Source: Hemerocallis citrina
Taxonomy: Eukaryota; Streptophyta; Magnoliopsida; Asparagales; Asphodelaceae
Assembly (NCBI GenBank): GCA_017893485.1
Contig: CM030361.1
Coordinates: 143,096,941-143,160,940, forward strand
Direction: 5' to 3'
Length of the DNA: 64,000 bases
In this document: one piece after another, positions 42,251-55,446 of the stretch
Numbering within the stretch: position 1 is the stretch's first letter
Layout of the letters: the number at the start of each line of letters is the position of its first letter
Position numbers and translations under genes: made by a program
Notes under the pieces: model-generated
What the model was told of the DNA's origin: nothing
The model's input: the letters and a program-made list of their open reading frames with translations, nothing else
The model's database searches: none

Positions 42251-43013
42251 TAAGAAGCTTTTATTGATTTCTTCTCTTTCTCCTAGTTTGGTTCTTCCAC
42301 CTCCTAGCACCTTGCTCCTTGCTCCTAGCCTCTTTCTCCTTGAATGCTTTGCTCTTCAATTTTCCAAACAAAATCTTAAAGAAAGAAATGAAGTTGAAGA
42401 AATGCAAGGAAATGATAAAAGTTAGGATTTTGAAGGAAGAATGATTTTAGGGTTTGGAAGAAATGAAGAAGATAAGAACTTGATGGAAAAATATGGTTTA
42501 AATGGGGGGGGGGGGGGGAGGTTGTTTTGAGATAGGGGTGAGATAAGGGTGAGTGAAAGAGAAAGAGAGGGTGACCATACCCAATACAAGCACATAGTTT
42601 AGGATTAGTGGTTTTAGGGTTTGGATGAATGGTTTAGGGTTTTAAACAAAATACATACACACATACTCATAAGTATAAATACATATTACACATGTATTCA
42701 TACATACATATATGACAAATGCATACACAACTCAAAAAAATATTTGTATATATATATAAAAAATAATTTTTTCACTATAGAAATACTATACGTTCCGTCT
42801 CGATTATAGTTGAGACAAACGTACAATTTAATTAAGAAATTATTCCAACTCCGGTTCAACAATTGTACCATTGTCAGACTCGAAACATATTAAATAATAT
42901 GTCCCAATACTTACTCAATTAAAACAGAGAAAAACTAATTAATACGTGCAAATTCTGAATTGTGCAAGGACTAATGTACAAAATAGTTATATACTATTTT
43001 GCGGGATGTTACA
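42251..43013. other. Unassigned, probably LTR-derived DNA
   Basis: No gene. It ends GCGGGATGTTACA, the kind of tip seen on the TGTAACATCCC LTRs, so it may be a longer tail of the TRIM C LTR or a second LTR. It holds a 15-base G run (42,504-42,518) and TTAGGGTTT-like plant promoter-type motifs. Confidence 0.45.
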
Positions 43014-43151
43014 ACTATGCAGTCAAATGCCGCTACTCTATTTGCTACTTCTGCTACCTCTCTTCTTCGATCTAGTTGTCACTTCAATTCCTCTCATGTA
43101 ACACTGACTTCTCATATTCGGATATAGTATGCAAGACATATAAACCCAGCA
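43014..43151 (-). repeat. Truncated 3' LTR of a copia remnant
   Basis: ACTATGCAGTCAAATGCC through GACATATAAACCCAGCA matches 45,240-45,370 of the 5' LTR. Only the first ~138 bp (element sense) remain. Confidence 0.8.
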
Positions 43152-43808
43152 ATCTCCACATTGGATTGCATAGTATGAATACACACATGTGCGATTTAAA
43201 CTCTTCTAGGTGCTTTTCATCTCCGCTTTGTAAACAAGCCTGGTTCTATGACTTCTTCAGTTGAATCTATCTCCACTTCTTTTTCTCCAATCATATGCCC
43301 TCTTCAAAGGTACAACCCAGTAGATGTTCTCATGGAGGTGCCACCCTCCACACGAACTCCACCTACCCCGAGGCTTTCTCCACCTCCCAACGGTATTTGA
43401 ACATTATAGTCTCGCTTCGGTGATTCTAGTGACGACTTACTAGATGATATTGTAGGAACAATGAGCTTCCACAAAGATGGTAGAGTTTTTGCTGACCCTG
43501 CCCAATCCCCCTCTTATCCTTCAGCACCTTATAATAACTATCCCAAACTATCAAAACTCTACCTCGAGCTGAGCCTCGAGCATCTAGAGTGCCCAAGGGT
43601 ATCAGATTATGTTTCATCAAAGGAATATGCATGACCTCTTATAGTATGAACCCTTTAACATCTGGCATCTCCAACTGAACTGTTCCCTCATCCACTACTT
43701 CACAACCTCACCAATCACCATCCTCACACTACGACTTGTTGTTGATTCATAAGTAGAAAATATCTCCCTCTCAGAGAAAATATGAGAAAAACATCCAGAT
43801 TCAAGAAA
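43152..43808 (-). other. Internal noncoding part of the copia remnant
   Basis: No supported coding sequence; protease, integrase, RT and RNase H are missing or unrecognisable. The sequence next to the 3' LTR is purine-rich on the minus strand (AATGTGGAGAT). Confidence 0.5.
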
Positions 43809-44613
43809 TCATCCTGTATTCATATCTAAATAACTTGAAATAAGAAGACAGTTTAAGTTATAACCTGAGTCAGAGGCACTGACGCCGATTATATGTGCAC
43901 CCTTCTGATTCAACCACTTATGATAGTCCCTCTTATAATGCTCAATCCTTCTACATTGGTGGCAATGAATCTTACCCTTGTGTGTCGTATCCCTTCCAAT
44001 TGAAGTATCACTATCTACTGCCAAACACCCTGTAGAAATAGATCCCCCTTTATGAGTCTCCTTCCTCTGTATATCTTCCTTCAAACCGTTGATCACCTCT
44101 GCTACTATAAGTGTCACCTTGGCAAATTTTTCATGTAGCATGGTAGTTATCAAGTGATCATCAGAAACTAGCAGTGAATATATCAAGTTGAAAGCTTTAT
44201 CCTATTCACTAAGATTATCATTGTTAATCACCTTCAGTTCAGATATTATCTTATTGACCTCCATAATTTGATCTTGAAGATGGGTAACATCCTTCACTAA
44301 AAAAGGAAACAGCTTACTCTTCCAGTACATCTGATCGGAGTAGTCAGATTTGAGTCTCACCTATAGACTTGTCGATTTTCTCTTCAAGGATATCACACTT
44401 GACTTTATCCGCCAATTGCAGCCGGATTGAACTCAATGCCTTTAAATAAATCACATCCCACTTCTCCTTCTTTATGTCGGTTGGCTTCTTTTCTTCTCCA
44501 TCTAAGGCAAGATGCAAGCCATTTTGAGTCAATATGTCATACATGTCCACCTTTCATAGATTGAAATTGATCTTACCGCCAAACTTCTTGATCTTCGTGC
44601 TCTGATCTGCCAT
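43809..44613 (-). pseudogene. gag: Ty1/copia gag remnant
   Basis: ATG at 44,613 opens MADQSTKIKKFGGKINFN, stops at TGA where Trp would be expected, and resumes VDMYDILTQNGLHLALDGEE and SSIRLQLADKV, the UBN2/DUF4219-type start of copia Gag. After a frame break, 44,186-43,809 contains CHQCRRIEHYKRDYHKW, a zinc knuckle whose Gly is Glu and whose last Cys is Tyr (normal pattern CX2CX4HX4C). The capsid centre is poorly preserved. Non-functional. Confidence 0.8.
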
Positions 44614-44650
44614 CCTCTCCAAGGAACTAGAACAAACCCACGAACCTGAT

Positions 44651-44662
44651 GCTCTGATACCA
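44651..44662 (-). other. Copia primer-binding site (initiator Met tRNA)
   Basis: Minus-strand TGGTATCAGAGC, two bases from the LTR end. Confidence 0.87.
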
Positions 44663-44664
44663 CT

Positions 44665-45370
44665 TGTTAAGGATTTATCACTTGCAGAAGCATCGGGATG
44701 TTGCTGAGTTATGCAACACGATCAATACAAACCACCAAGCAAATATTAGATTACACTAATCACATAAAGCACACACAAATTGTCCCAGTTGGGGATTTCA
44801 CCTTAATCATGGGGAAGAAGAACCAAGATATTATTCAACTAGAGAAGATACGAGAATATTACAATTTTCACTGTGACCCTCTTTCTCAAGCCTAACTGGG
44901 ACTAATTGTTGTTTACAATGAAAAATTTCTCACATCTCAAATGAAGTAGTATCTTCTTCTATTCAGTACTCAATAGAATTGTCTTGTTCTTTGAGCCATT
45001 TACATTGATTATATAGAGATCTAGAGAAATCCTAGTTTGATACACTTGATACATTAACCATCCGATGTTTCCTGAAATGATAACTATAAAAGGAGAGCCA
45101 TACATTCTAACTTGATGAAGAATTCAGACTCCGAACAGATCCCCAAGACCCGCACCCGAACACAAGCTTCAACGAGCAACTGCACAACTTGCAGTCGACG
45201 GACTTGACCCTCGCCAATTCCAGAGGGGTGTCCGGTCGACTATGCAGTCACCCGCTCTAATTGCTGCTTCTACTATGTCTCTTCTTTGGTCCACTCGTAG
45301 CTTTGATTCCTCTCTCGTGACACTGTCTTGTCATATTCGGATATAGTATGGAAGACATATAAACCCAACA
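44665..45370 (-). repeat. 5' LTR of the copia remnant (706 bp)
   Basis: On the minus strand it starts TGTTGGGTTTATATGTC and ends AAATCCTTAACA, directly before the PBS. Confidence 0.8.
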
Positions 45371-46334
45371 CCTTCATTGTCATGGTTGGCCGAAACATAT
45401 TATTTGTTATGTGTTGTTTCAGGGATTTATAACAAATTAAGTTAAAAAATTCAAAGAGTCTAGAAATTCAGTATCATGCAAGAGGCCTAAATAGTATTTA
45501 AGCTTTTTTTTATGGAACGTCCACTTTTCATTTTGAAGAAACGAAAACATATTACCACCTGGTGGTTTGACCACATAAATAGAAAGATGAAATGAAACTC
45601 TTTCAATTCCCGTACACTCACGTTCAAGCGTTTGCTTATCGTTTAGGCTATTGTGAATCGGGACTCTTCCCTTCCCTGACAGGCATGATTGGGCAAATTT
45701 CTTGGGTCATCTCAATGGGTTTAGAAACCCATACTTCCATACTTTTGAGCTTCATGTTACTAGTCTACCACACAGCCTAATAAGGCCTATCCGCAAGCAT
45801 AATGAGTACAAGGGACTCAAAAGAACCTCCTGTGAGCTTGGCACGCTTGGGGCTATCTGTCGACCTTAAGTAGCTACGAAAATTCATTTGCTAAAGGTCC
45901 AAAAATCATAAATTACCTCCTCTGCCAGAGTACGGACCTGACAAATTAGCAGACGCAGCGGCTACAAGTGGACATTTTTGAATCTCGATTAGATTCGGTT
46001 GGTCAGTTGGACACGCTCTTCTTAGTTTGCTTATGAAAAGATGCAAACTCTGGGTCACCCACAACCAAACCCAAAGGGGAGCGCTTGTAACCCGTAAAAT
46101 TGGAAGGAAAAGTTTGCCCTTGGCTATATTATAAGTTAATGAAAGTCCATAACAATTAATTAATTAGTTAAAAGCCTAAATCAGGCCTACTAACTAGTTA
46201 TGCTATGTTAATTCACTACACTTTAGATAACAAGAATGATAGTGCTTTGAGATTGGGGTTATGTGTATGATTAATGATAGGATTAGTTATATAAATACAC
46301 TAATTAATATTATAATACAAAAGAAAAATCCCAC
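45371..46334. other. Unassigned DNA, no credible gene
   Basis: A 62-codon plus-strand open frame (45,592-45,780) resembles nothing I know. CTTGTAACCCGTAAAATTGG near 46,086 looks like an LTR tip without a partner. Otherwise AT-rich. Confidence 0.4.
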
Positions 46335-47265
46335 TGTCACACCCCGCTTCCCAAGATACGGGAACACGAGCACGTAACAAAGGCCTAACAAATGATAAGA
46401 ATACCATTCATAGTTGTAACAGATTAACTCAACAATATACAAGAGAATACAACCACGCAAGAAAGAATAACCATATAAACAAAGAATAAAATCCAAAATA
46501 ATCATGAAATAAATTCACTAAATAATATCCAACATCTGGGAAAAGTAAACTTCGGGACACACAAAAGCCCAGAATACAAAATATGATAAAAGCAATAAAA
46601 TAAACAAATAACATGAGATAACTATAATAGTCTAATAATCCAGCTCCGATCTTCAGAAAGTTTTCTCACCAAGTCCTTGAGTCATATTTCCTTCTGTACC
46701 TGCAAACTCATTGACTAGAGGTGGGAAAAATATTGTTCGTTAAAGCAAGTTACGAACAGCAAGTAACGAAAGCAAAGAAGCAAGAAAAATATGGTATGTC
46801 AAGAAATAATAGGCTAGAACAAAATCAAAAATCAATGCCAATAACAAAAGTTGATAACATAATGAAAGTCTAGAATTGATGATGCAATAAACAGTAATTT
46901 TAATCAATGATGCATGATCAAACATGGATATGTAAGCAAAACACAAATCACACATTCTGGACAACAAGATGTTGATGTACAAAAATCAAATTTTCCGTTG
47001 CTACAGGTAAGCAAAACTGGATCTGTCAGAGATTCTGGAAAGTAGACTCTCTGCAGTTTCAGCGAACATTCACACAACATATAATTAATACATAAACTAG
47101 GCCTATAAGTTCATTCTTTATTGATTATATGTTCAGGCAACATGTAAGAGTCAAAATACTTATGTATAAAAGTAAACGATAAAATCCTTTCAAAATCTCA
47201 TAAAAATCATATTTTAATTCCTCACGATGTTTAGTAATGACACAATTAATCTCAGATTTTATTTC

Positions 47266-50200
47266 TGTCACGCCCCGTTTCCCAAAAAGGAATACGAAAT
47301 ACGGATACGTGACAAAGTCCAACGAATGATTTCCATCATCCATAAGCTGTCAGGATCTTTACAACAAGCACAAGTATAAACAAGAGATAACAAGGAGAAA
47401 TCAACCATGCATGCATATATTAATTAATATACCAACAGGAATTTACTTGAAAAAAATTTAATAATCTCAAATAAACCATATCTGAACAAGTTAATAATTC
47501 TGGGTCACATTGCAAATACAAAATAATCCAAGTAACCAAGTACAATTATTCAAGATAAGCAACAAGAAAATAAATAGATATAGCAAAAACTCCAGCCTTC
47601 TAGAATGCAGATCACCTACTCCAACAGGCAGCTAATCACCATAATCTGCAATTTAATAAATTGCAGGTTCAAGAAAAGAGAAACAAAACGCCCCGCTTGT
47701 AGTGCAGGCAACAAGTACAGAAAAGATAAATAGATAAGAATAGAGTAACCGCAGAAGCAAGAATAGCATGGAAGGGATGAATCAAAAAAACAGAGAACTA
47801 ACTCTAGATCAAGAATAGAAACAACTACCATGGCAAGATGAACAAGTGCAAGTGGTATGTAACAAGTGTCAAGTAAACAAGTATCATGCAACGAGTAACG
47901 AGTAACAAGTGACAAGTGACAAGTGTCAAGAATCAAGTATCATGTATATGTAACAAGTAGCAAGTGTCAAGTGATCATGTTCAAGTCTTGTATCTAATCC
48001 GAACTAGGTAGCACTTCATGCATCCCAGGTTTTTACCATATGGTTGCTACATTCAAACAATTTCGTTTTGGATTTCATAGGGGATCATAGAGGGCAGTGT
48101 ACTCAAGGACAAGTATCAAGCCTCAAGTATCAAGTATCAAGTCTCAAGTATCAAGTATCAAGTAATCACGTAGGATCTATAAATCCTCTTCCGAGTACAT
48201 GTTTCTGTATTTTCTACTATTAGATCTTTCCCTTTAACCCCGGCTTAATTTTTATTATTATCATTCAAGCAAGCATGGGCGTGCACAAACAATTCAAGAA
48301 ATATGGAGAGAAAATAAGGGACAAGTACAAGTTGAACAAAGGAGACGAACGGATGAAGAAAGACTCAACATAGACTAAGACAATAAAAATTCTAGTTTAG
48401 GACAGCAAGACAGTATTGCACCAAATCTGGGATATCGTTGCTACAAACATGCAAATCTGGATCCGTCAGAAGATCTAGAAAATAGGATCCCATCCGAATC
48501 CAGCAAATATATATAAGTCATATAGTATTTCACAAAAACAGGACTCAAAACAGATTTGTATCCAGAAAACATGTTCAGCCAGAAATCAGAAACTTGAATT
48601 CTTAAATACGAAAACAGCATAAAAACTTACTGATTAAATCCAAGAAAAATCTGGGGTATTTCCTAGTATGTTTAGTAACAGAAAATAAAGTTTCACAATT
48701 TTCCAACATAGATAGAATAGTCAAGTAAAATCAGAAAGCAACAAGATACAGTAGTTTTGTAAATCTGGAATCATAAACACAGCAGCACTAAAACAGCAAT
48801 ATCTCACAAAATATAAATCGAAATCCAGATCTATCTAAAGGATGATAAAGTAGATACATAAGGCTACAACTCATATTCACAAAGCATTTATAGACAGCAA
48901 ATAGAATCAGGTCGAAATTATGTTTCTTTACTGAACAGTATGAAAATTATACAAGTAAAGTAGTTGTTTGCAAGTATAGAATAGTTTAGAAAAGTCATCA
49001 ATTAAATTCAAAAAAAATTGGGGTTAATCCCAATCAAGTCTAGTTGTACTCAGCAAAATATTGGATCAAAATATTATCTTTAACATCAATATAAAAATAA
49101 ATAGTCATACAGAATTCATATAAAACAGAATCTGGAATTTTTTGCACATCTGTAGTAAAATATTCATAACTCGCAACTCACAAATCAAAACTGAGATCTG
49201 TCAGAAAATCTGGAAAGTAGACATAATTCTCTATAATTCATATTCACAAATAATTTTCATATACTGACCTTATTAGGGTCCAAAGTACTGAACAAAAACA
49301 GGGTAACAGAAAAGACAGAAATATTCTTCATGCATAAAATCAACATAGATCATACTAAACTCATCCAAGTCATAACAAACATGAAATATGGTATACTTGA
49401 TGTCCAAGCAACATGGTATAGGGCTTTTAGGAGATCTACAACAAAATATACTACTAGTGCATGTCAAGCATGCAAGATTCACATATCATATTATGGTTCA
49501 CAACCAACATACATATATGAAACAGGGATTAATTGCATCTAAGTTAAATTTCATGTCGTGTGTGTAACAAGACGACTACAGGTGGATCAAAAACTCGAGG
49601 CAAGATCAAACAAGGGATTCACGGGGATAGATCTTGAAGCAACTACACTACAGGCGGTATTTAGTACTGTTATATGCAAACAGAAATTATACAAGTTACT
49701 TTCCTGAAAGACGATGACAGGAACGACACAAAAGCAAGAATAGCAGGAACAAATTTTCGGGCAACGAATTCAACGAACTCACGAACCCACGAGCACAACT
49801 CACGAATCAACACACGCACACAAGGGAGAGAGGAGGGCAACGGCATGGGAGAATGGTGACGGCAGTGGGACAACAGCGGCACTGTCGCTGCTGCAGTCTC
49901 GGCTGAAGGTGCGATAGGAGGGCGGCGTGACACTGGGCACGTCGAAAAGGGAAAGGGGTTGTGCATTGCTCTGGCACTGCTTTCTGTGGCGCGACGAGAG
50001 GAGCATAGGGCGCCTGGTGGTCGGGTGTTGGCAGTGCAAGGGGGAGCAGGGTGGCATTGCGGAGGTCACTGCCGAGGGGTTGTCGCTGCTTCGGGAGGAG
50101 GCAGTGCATGTAGGGGGTGCATCGGCTGATGCTGGCGGGGATGCGACGGAAGCGGGAGGTGCAAGGCTGGAGACGAGAGAGGGAGATGTAGGGGATGAAA

Positions 50201-50671
50201 GGGTTGCGGCTGAAGGGGTAAGCAGGTTGGGGATATATATATAGAATGGGTAGAATTAGGGTTAGGGTTTACTGATGGGTTGGGTTTGGGGTGATAATGG
50301 GTTGCGGGTAGGAGTAGTTGATTGTAATAGGTTATAGGGTTATAAGGTATTAAAGATCCAATAGAATTTAGAATAGGATTTAATCGGGTTTAATAATAAA
50401 AACTAATAAGGAGATGGAAACAAAATAACTAAAATAGGGTATGAACAGTTTAAACAATGAGGATAAAAAATACAAGCTCAATCAAACAGAGGTGAAACAA
50501 TAGGCTGACAAATTGAATCAAGAAGAGCAAATAAAAGGACGACGAAATCAAATAGATGGATATATAGAAAAGAAAATCCAAAACAAGGTTCAAAAGAGAT
50601 GCAATGAGAATAAATACACAAAAAGAAAAAAATACACCCAAAAATACATAAAATAAAAAACAGGGGTTACA
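47266..50671 (-). repeat. 3' LTR of the chromovirus (3,406 bp)
   Basis: Contains a CAAGTAACAAGTGTCAAGTA minisatellite (about 47,820-48,170), a TATA box on the minus strand (50,233-50,242) and a GC-rich leader region (50,220-49,800). Short open frames in the GC-rich part are not genes. Confidence 0.92.
47820..48170. repeat. CAAGT-rich minisatellite in the chromovirus LTR
   Basis: Repeats of 7-14 bp (CAAGTATCAAGTATCAAGTC). The matching block in the 5' LTR is at 56,195-56,515 with different copy numbers. Confidence 0.85.
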
Positions 50672-50768
50672 AATCCTACCCACCTAACAAGAAGAATTTC
50701 GTCCTTAAAATTCAAACAAGCGGTACATAGGCTAACCCAGAAAAGAAAAGAAAGAACAAGAAAAAAAG

Positions 50769-50972
50769 CTACACAAACAGATGAGGAAACTTCTGCTGAA
50801 TCTCCTCGTCCAACTCCCAAGTCGACTCACCCGGCGAGTGAGGATTCCAAGAAACACGAACCAGCTTGATGACCTTGTTCTTAAGCACTTTCTTCCGTCG
50901 ATCCAGAATAGCAATTGGCAGAATCTCACAAGTCAAATTCGGCCGAACAGTTAACTCAGAATAGTCGATCAC
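50769..50972 (-). CDS. pol: Chromodomain-bearing integrase C-terminus of the chromovirus
   Basis: An open segment ending at TAG 50,769: ELTVRPNLTCEILPIAILDR, KVIKLVRVSWNPHSPGESTW and ELDEEIQQKFPHLFV. This is the C-terminal chromodomain layout of Tekay/Del chromoviruses (three strands with V-x-W, then E-x-T/S-W-E-x-E-x-x-M/I). Known family role: it directs integration toward particular chromatin. It is separated from the integrase core (51,887-51,150) by frame breaks, so it is not expressed as an intact protein here. Confidence 0.8.
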   Translation of the reverse strand: MIDYSELTVRPNLTCEILPIAILDRRKKVLKNKVIKLVRVSWNPHSPGESTWELDEEIQQKFPHLFV

Positions 50973-53822
50973 ATGGCTCTCATCTCGGATATATTTCCTG
51001 AGTTGTTAGAGATGGAAAACATCGCGCACTCCTGATAAAGCTGGCGGCAATGCAGGACGATAGGCCACCTTACCTACTCGCTCCACAATGTCGAATGGTC
51101 CAATAAACCTAGAGCTGAGCTTGCCCCCACCACCAAATCGAATGACACCTCACCAAGGTAATACCTTTAGGAAAACATGGTCACCAACCTCAAACTCCAA
51201 AGCTCTCCGATGGACATCAGCCCATCGCCTCTGTCTATCCTGAGCTGCCTGCAAGTGCTTCCCGATCTGAGTCACCGCATAAATTGTCCTGGTGATCAAC
51301 TCTAGACCCAACAACTTTCTCTCACCAATGTCATCCCAGCACACTGGTGATCTGCACTTCCGCCCATAAAGTGCCTCGAATGGTGCAGCTTTAAGACTGG
51401 CCTGAAAGCTGTTATTATACGAGAACTCTACGAGATGCAAATGGTCCTCCCATGATCCACCGAACTGCAGCATACAGGACCTCAACATGCCCTTTAGAGT
51501 CTGGATGGTCCTCTCTGACTGTCCATTAGTCTGGGGATGAAAAGTTGTACTGTACTTCAATTTACTCCCCAAACTACTCTGATGACTCTCCCAAAACTGA
51601 GACCTGAATCTTGTATCCCTGTCGGATACAATACTGACTGGAACCCTGTGAAGTCTGACGATATCATGCATGTACTTCTCAGCTTGGCTCTCAGTAGACT
51701 GTCTGACACGAAAGGGAATGAAGTGAGCACTCTTCGTCAGTCGGTCGACAATCACCCAAATGGCATTGTAACCCTTAGGACTCCTCGGCAAAGCGATCAC
51801 AAAATCCATAGTGATGTGTCCCCACTTCCACTTCGGAATGGGAAGCGGTTGAAGAAGTCCGACGGCCCTCCGATGCTCTGCCTTCACCTACTGGCAGATC
51901 AAACATTGAGATACAAACCGAGCCACAACCCTCTTCATACCATGTCACTAGAAATGAAGCTTCAAATCCCGATAGATCTTGGTACCTCCAGGATGGATAG
52001 AATACGATAACTGGTGGGCTTCCTCAAGCAACCTCTGACGAACTTCACCCTTTGGGACATACAACCTGGAACCAAAACGCAGCGATCCATGAGCATGAAT
52101 AACCATATCCGTTTCGGAACCAACCTCAACTTCTGCTCTGAAACCCTGCAACTGTACATTACAAGCCAGAGCCTCTTTGATCTAATCAACAAGAGATGAC
52201 TGAAGTTGAAGCACCAAACAACTCTGATCAGAACTCGGAAACAACGCATCCAACTCCAACATCTGCATCTGCTTAACCAAATCTCTCTGCTGAGTCAGGA
52301 GCATAGCTGTCGGTCTCCTGTTCAAAGCATCTGGTACCAAATTCACTCTACTAGGATGGTATTGTAAATTGATGTCATAATCGGCCATAAGTTCCAACCA
52401 ACGCCTTTGCCTCATGTTCAACTCCTTCTGGGTGAACACGTACTTGAGACTTTTGTGGTCTGTAAAGATCTCCACTTGGTCCCCAAGTAAATAATGTCTC
52501 CACAGCTTCAAAACAAAGATCACTACTGCTAACTCCAAGTCATGAGTTGGATAGTTCTTCTCATGCGGCCTCAACTGTCTCGATACATAAGCAACGATTC
52601 TGCCCTTCTGCATCAGAACTGCTCCAAGACCCTTACCCGAACCGTCGCAGTGAACTGCAAATCTGCCTGAACAGTCTGGAATAGTCAACACTGGTGCTAA
52701 CGTCAACCTGCTCTTCAACTCAGAAAAAGCCTCACTGTAAGCCTCAGACCAACAGAACTTCTCATCCTTTCCAGTTAGCTTAGTCAATGGTCCTGCTATC
52801 TTCCAAAAATCTTGGACGAATTTCCGATAATAGCCAGCTAGACCAAGGAATCTCCTCACCTCTGAAACTGACTTGGGAACTGGCCAATCCTTTACAGCCT
52901 CAACCTTGGACAGATCCACAGAAATACCATCGCCCAAGATAATGTGCCCCAAGAAAGTAACCTTGTCGAGCCAAAACTCACACTTGCTGAGTTTTCCATA
53001 AAGCTGATTCTCCCTCAATGTCTGCAGAACCTACCTAAGATGCTCAGCATGATCTTTCCAACTCCGAGAATACACCAGAATTTCATCAATGAAGACCACC
53101 ACGAATCTATCCAGGAACTGGGAAAAGACCATGTTCATAAGACTCATGAATACAGCAGGTGCGTTCGTGACTCCGAACGGCATCACAAGATACTCATAGT
53201 GCCCATATCTGGTCCTAAACGCAGTCTTCTGTACATCTGCTGCCTTCACTATGATCTAATGATACCCAGAACGAAGATCCAACTTAGAGAAAATAGCAGC
53301 TCCGCTCAACTGATCAAATAAGTCATAGATCCTGGGCAACGGATACCGGTTCTTCAAAGTAACACTGTTCAGTTCCCGATAATCCACACACAGTCAATGA
53401 CTATCATCCTTCTTGTTGACAAAAAAGGACTAGAGCACCCCAAGGTAAAATACTGGGTCTGATGAACCCCAAATCCAGCAACTCCTGAATCTGCACCTTA
53501 AGTTCTGCTAACTCAACCGGTACCATCCTGTAGGGACTCTTCGATATCGGCGTCGTACCAGGCTAAATTCAATATCGAACTCCACATCCCTATCAGGGGG
53601 TACGCCAGACAACTCCTCTGTAAAAACATCCCGGAAATCCCGCACTAATAGAGGCGCGACCTCACAGCCTGAATGTAATTCCATTGCATAACCCTTCTGA
53701 TCAACTGCAGTCTCAGCTCGGCTAAGGGACATCTCCCCGGCATGGAACTCAAACTCTGCGCGATTTGGGATTCGGAATACAACTTTCTTGGAACGGCAAT
53801 CAATAAATGGTGTGGGATTCAC
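50973..53822 (-). pseudogene. pol: Chromovirus pol: RT, RNase H and integrase, broken
   Basis: From right to left: pre-RT region (53,822-53,508; DFRDVFTEELSGVPPDRDVE, then a frameshift); RT centre (53,249-53,031; [28 protein letters not shown]); RT end and RNase H (53,018-52,182; [40 protein letters not shown]); integrase zinc region (52,151-51,900; HPGGTKIYRDL, CLICQ then TAG); integrase core (51,887-51,150; MDFVIALPRS, VSDRDTRF, NGQSERTIQ). The RT catalytic box reads FIDE instead of FIDD, which by itself should remove activity. The amber after CLICQ replaces a Gln codon. Confidence 0.92.
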
Positions 53823-54444
53823 CTAACAGATCCATACCGAGAATGACGTCGAATCCTGAATTCACAATGACAATCAGGTTGGCCTTGAAATCGGCGCCGC
53901 CAATAACCATGAAACACTGCCTGCACTTCCGGGAATAAATGACAACACCTCCACCTTTCACGATGTTCCAAGCCTCTGACATGATGCTGCACTCCAACAG
54001 ATGGCAAGCCACGTACCAAGGAGATACGAAGGAATGGGTTGCCCCGGAATCAAAAAGAACATGAGCAAGAAAAGAATAAACAAGGACAACACTTAAGATA
54101 GAATCAAAAGACAAGGGGAAAAAGAATGGTTGAACAGGGATGAGGAAAACACCATGCAGAAATATGGCATGAAAGAATAATGCAAGAGAAATGAAAGAAG
54201 CAAAAGAGAACAACAAAAACAACAAAAAAATGCAAGATATACCTACAACAACACCCTCTGCTATCTCAACATCTGCAGCAGTCAGGTTGAAAGCCTGATC
54301 TCTCCTGGGGGCAACGATCCTCTGACCGACAATCTGGCGCTGAGGAGGAAACGGTGGCCTGACTGGACCACGAGCTGGGGCTACTTGCTGAACTGGACCC
54401 CTAGCTAGAAGAGTCATCTGCTGCTGCCACAGACAACCCCGCAC
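53800..54444 (-). pseudogene. gag-pol: Chromovirus Gag end and protease with a T-rich insert
   Basis: The open frame joins a Gag tail (QAFNLTAADVEIAEGVV) to an aspartic protease (HVLFDSGATHSFVS; FDVILGMDLL) through about 50 very hydrophobic residues encoded by T-rich DNA (54,242-54,092). At its head the minus strand reads TAG|GTATATC, a good splice donor, and TTAAG|TG near 54,092 is an acceptor-like end. The insert may be an unspliced intron or an in-frame addition; related Tekay proteins pass directly from Gag to protease here. A frameshift follows at about 53,810. Confidence 0.78.
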
Positions 54445-55446
54445 CGAATGGTTAGGAGCACCACAACCAAAATAACAGCTATTGGCCCGCCTGCAGTCCT
54501 TGCGCTCATGCCCAGGAAATCGGCAAAAGTCATAAAAACTAACTCTCTAAGGACTCATAAAAGAGTAAGGAGCTGCCCTGGCCGGATGGGCTGGGACAGG
54601 CCTCCGAATCGGCCCACCAGAAGGCCTAGCAACAACAGAGTGCAGAACAGTCCGCTGGGGAGGAGCCAACCCACCACGAGCTTGCTCCTGAGCTCGAGCT
54701 GCCTTAAGAGCCTCGGCATAAGTACGCAAGAGAAGGGAGACAAGCTGCACCAGAATCTCTTGCTCAAGTCCCAATGTGAATCTACGAGTCCTGTCCTCTT
54801 CGTTTGCCACAAGAACGGCTGCAAAGCGGCTAAGTCTTGTAAATTCCGCTGTATACTCATCCACAGACCTGGAGCCCTGTTTCAAGAAAGTCTAATGTTA
54901 AAACATTGCGTGGGCAATATGCAACAAAATCACAATAATAGAATAATGACCAACCTGTTTCAGGGCCAGAAACTGTTGCTCCATTTCAACTTGAGTGCTG
55001 CTAGGAAAGAACTTCTCCAAGAAGCTCCTAGTGAACATGGCCCAAGTAATCGGTCATTCGAGCCTTTCGAACTCGGACCTCCACCAAATGTGATCTAGGT
55101 CCACCAGCTAAATGGCTACCACATCCACTCTATCAGCATCAGCAACTCTTGCTGCTAAAAGCAACTGCTTAGTCCGGATCAACCACTGTTCGGCCTCCAA
55201 AGGCATCTCAGTGCCGGAGAATCTGTCAGGATGTAGCCTCATAAAATCCGTGACTGTACTCGGACGATGAGGAAGAGCTACCTGCATAGGCACAGCAGGA
55301 GGCGAAACCCGAGCAGCTTTTAAAGTAGCCATCACAAGGTCACTGTGGTTTTGCTGCATATTGATCAATCGTTCCAACACATTGGTAACGGCCTCAAGCC
55401 CGGGCTGATCTTCTTGAGGATGAGAAGTGGAACATCTGTGAGCCAT
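54445..55446 (-). pseudogene. gag: Chromovirus gag
   Basis: ATG at 55,446 (MAHRCSTSHPQEDQ) starts a Tekay-type Gag: FMRLHPDRFSGTEMPLEAEQ, WLIRTKQLLL, stop near 55,108. It continues in another frame (54,885-54,547) with EYTAEFTRLSRFA, FTLGLEQEI and a Pro/Arg-rich region. Near 54,530-54,455 a zinc-knuckle area is visible in broken frames (FCRFPGHERKDC; CYFGCGAPNH). Confidence 0.86.

Noticed and set aside
42110..42310. Open frame with poly-Asn
   Set aside because: It is the TTA microsatellite read on the minus strand.
45592..45780. 62-codon frame in unassigned DNA
   Set aside because: Short, partly hydrophobic, no recognisable family, promoter or neighbour; chance is likely.
49807..50109. Frames in the GC-rich part of the chromovirus LTR (also 58,045-58,518 and 63,325-63,906)
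   Set aside because: They lie in LTR leader sequence; the two LTR copies disagree in frame and stops, so no protein is conserved.
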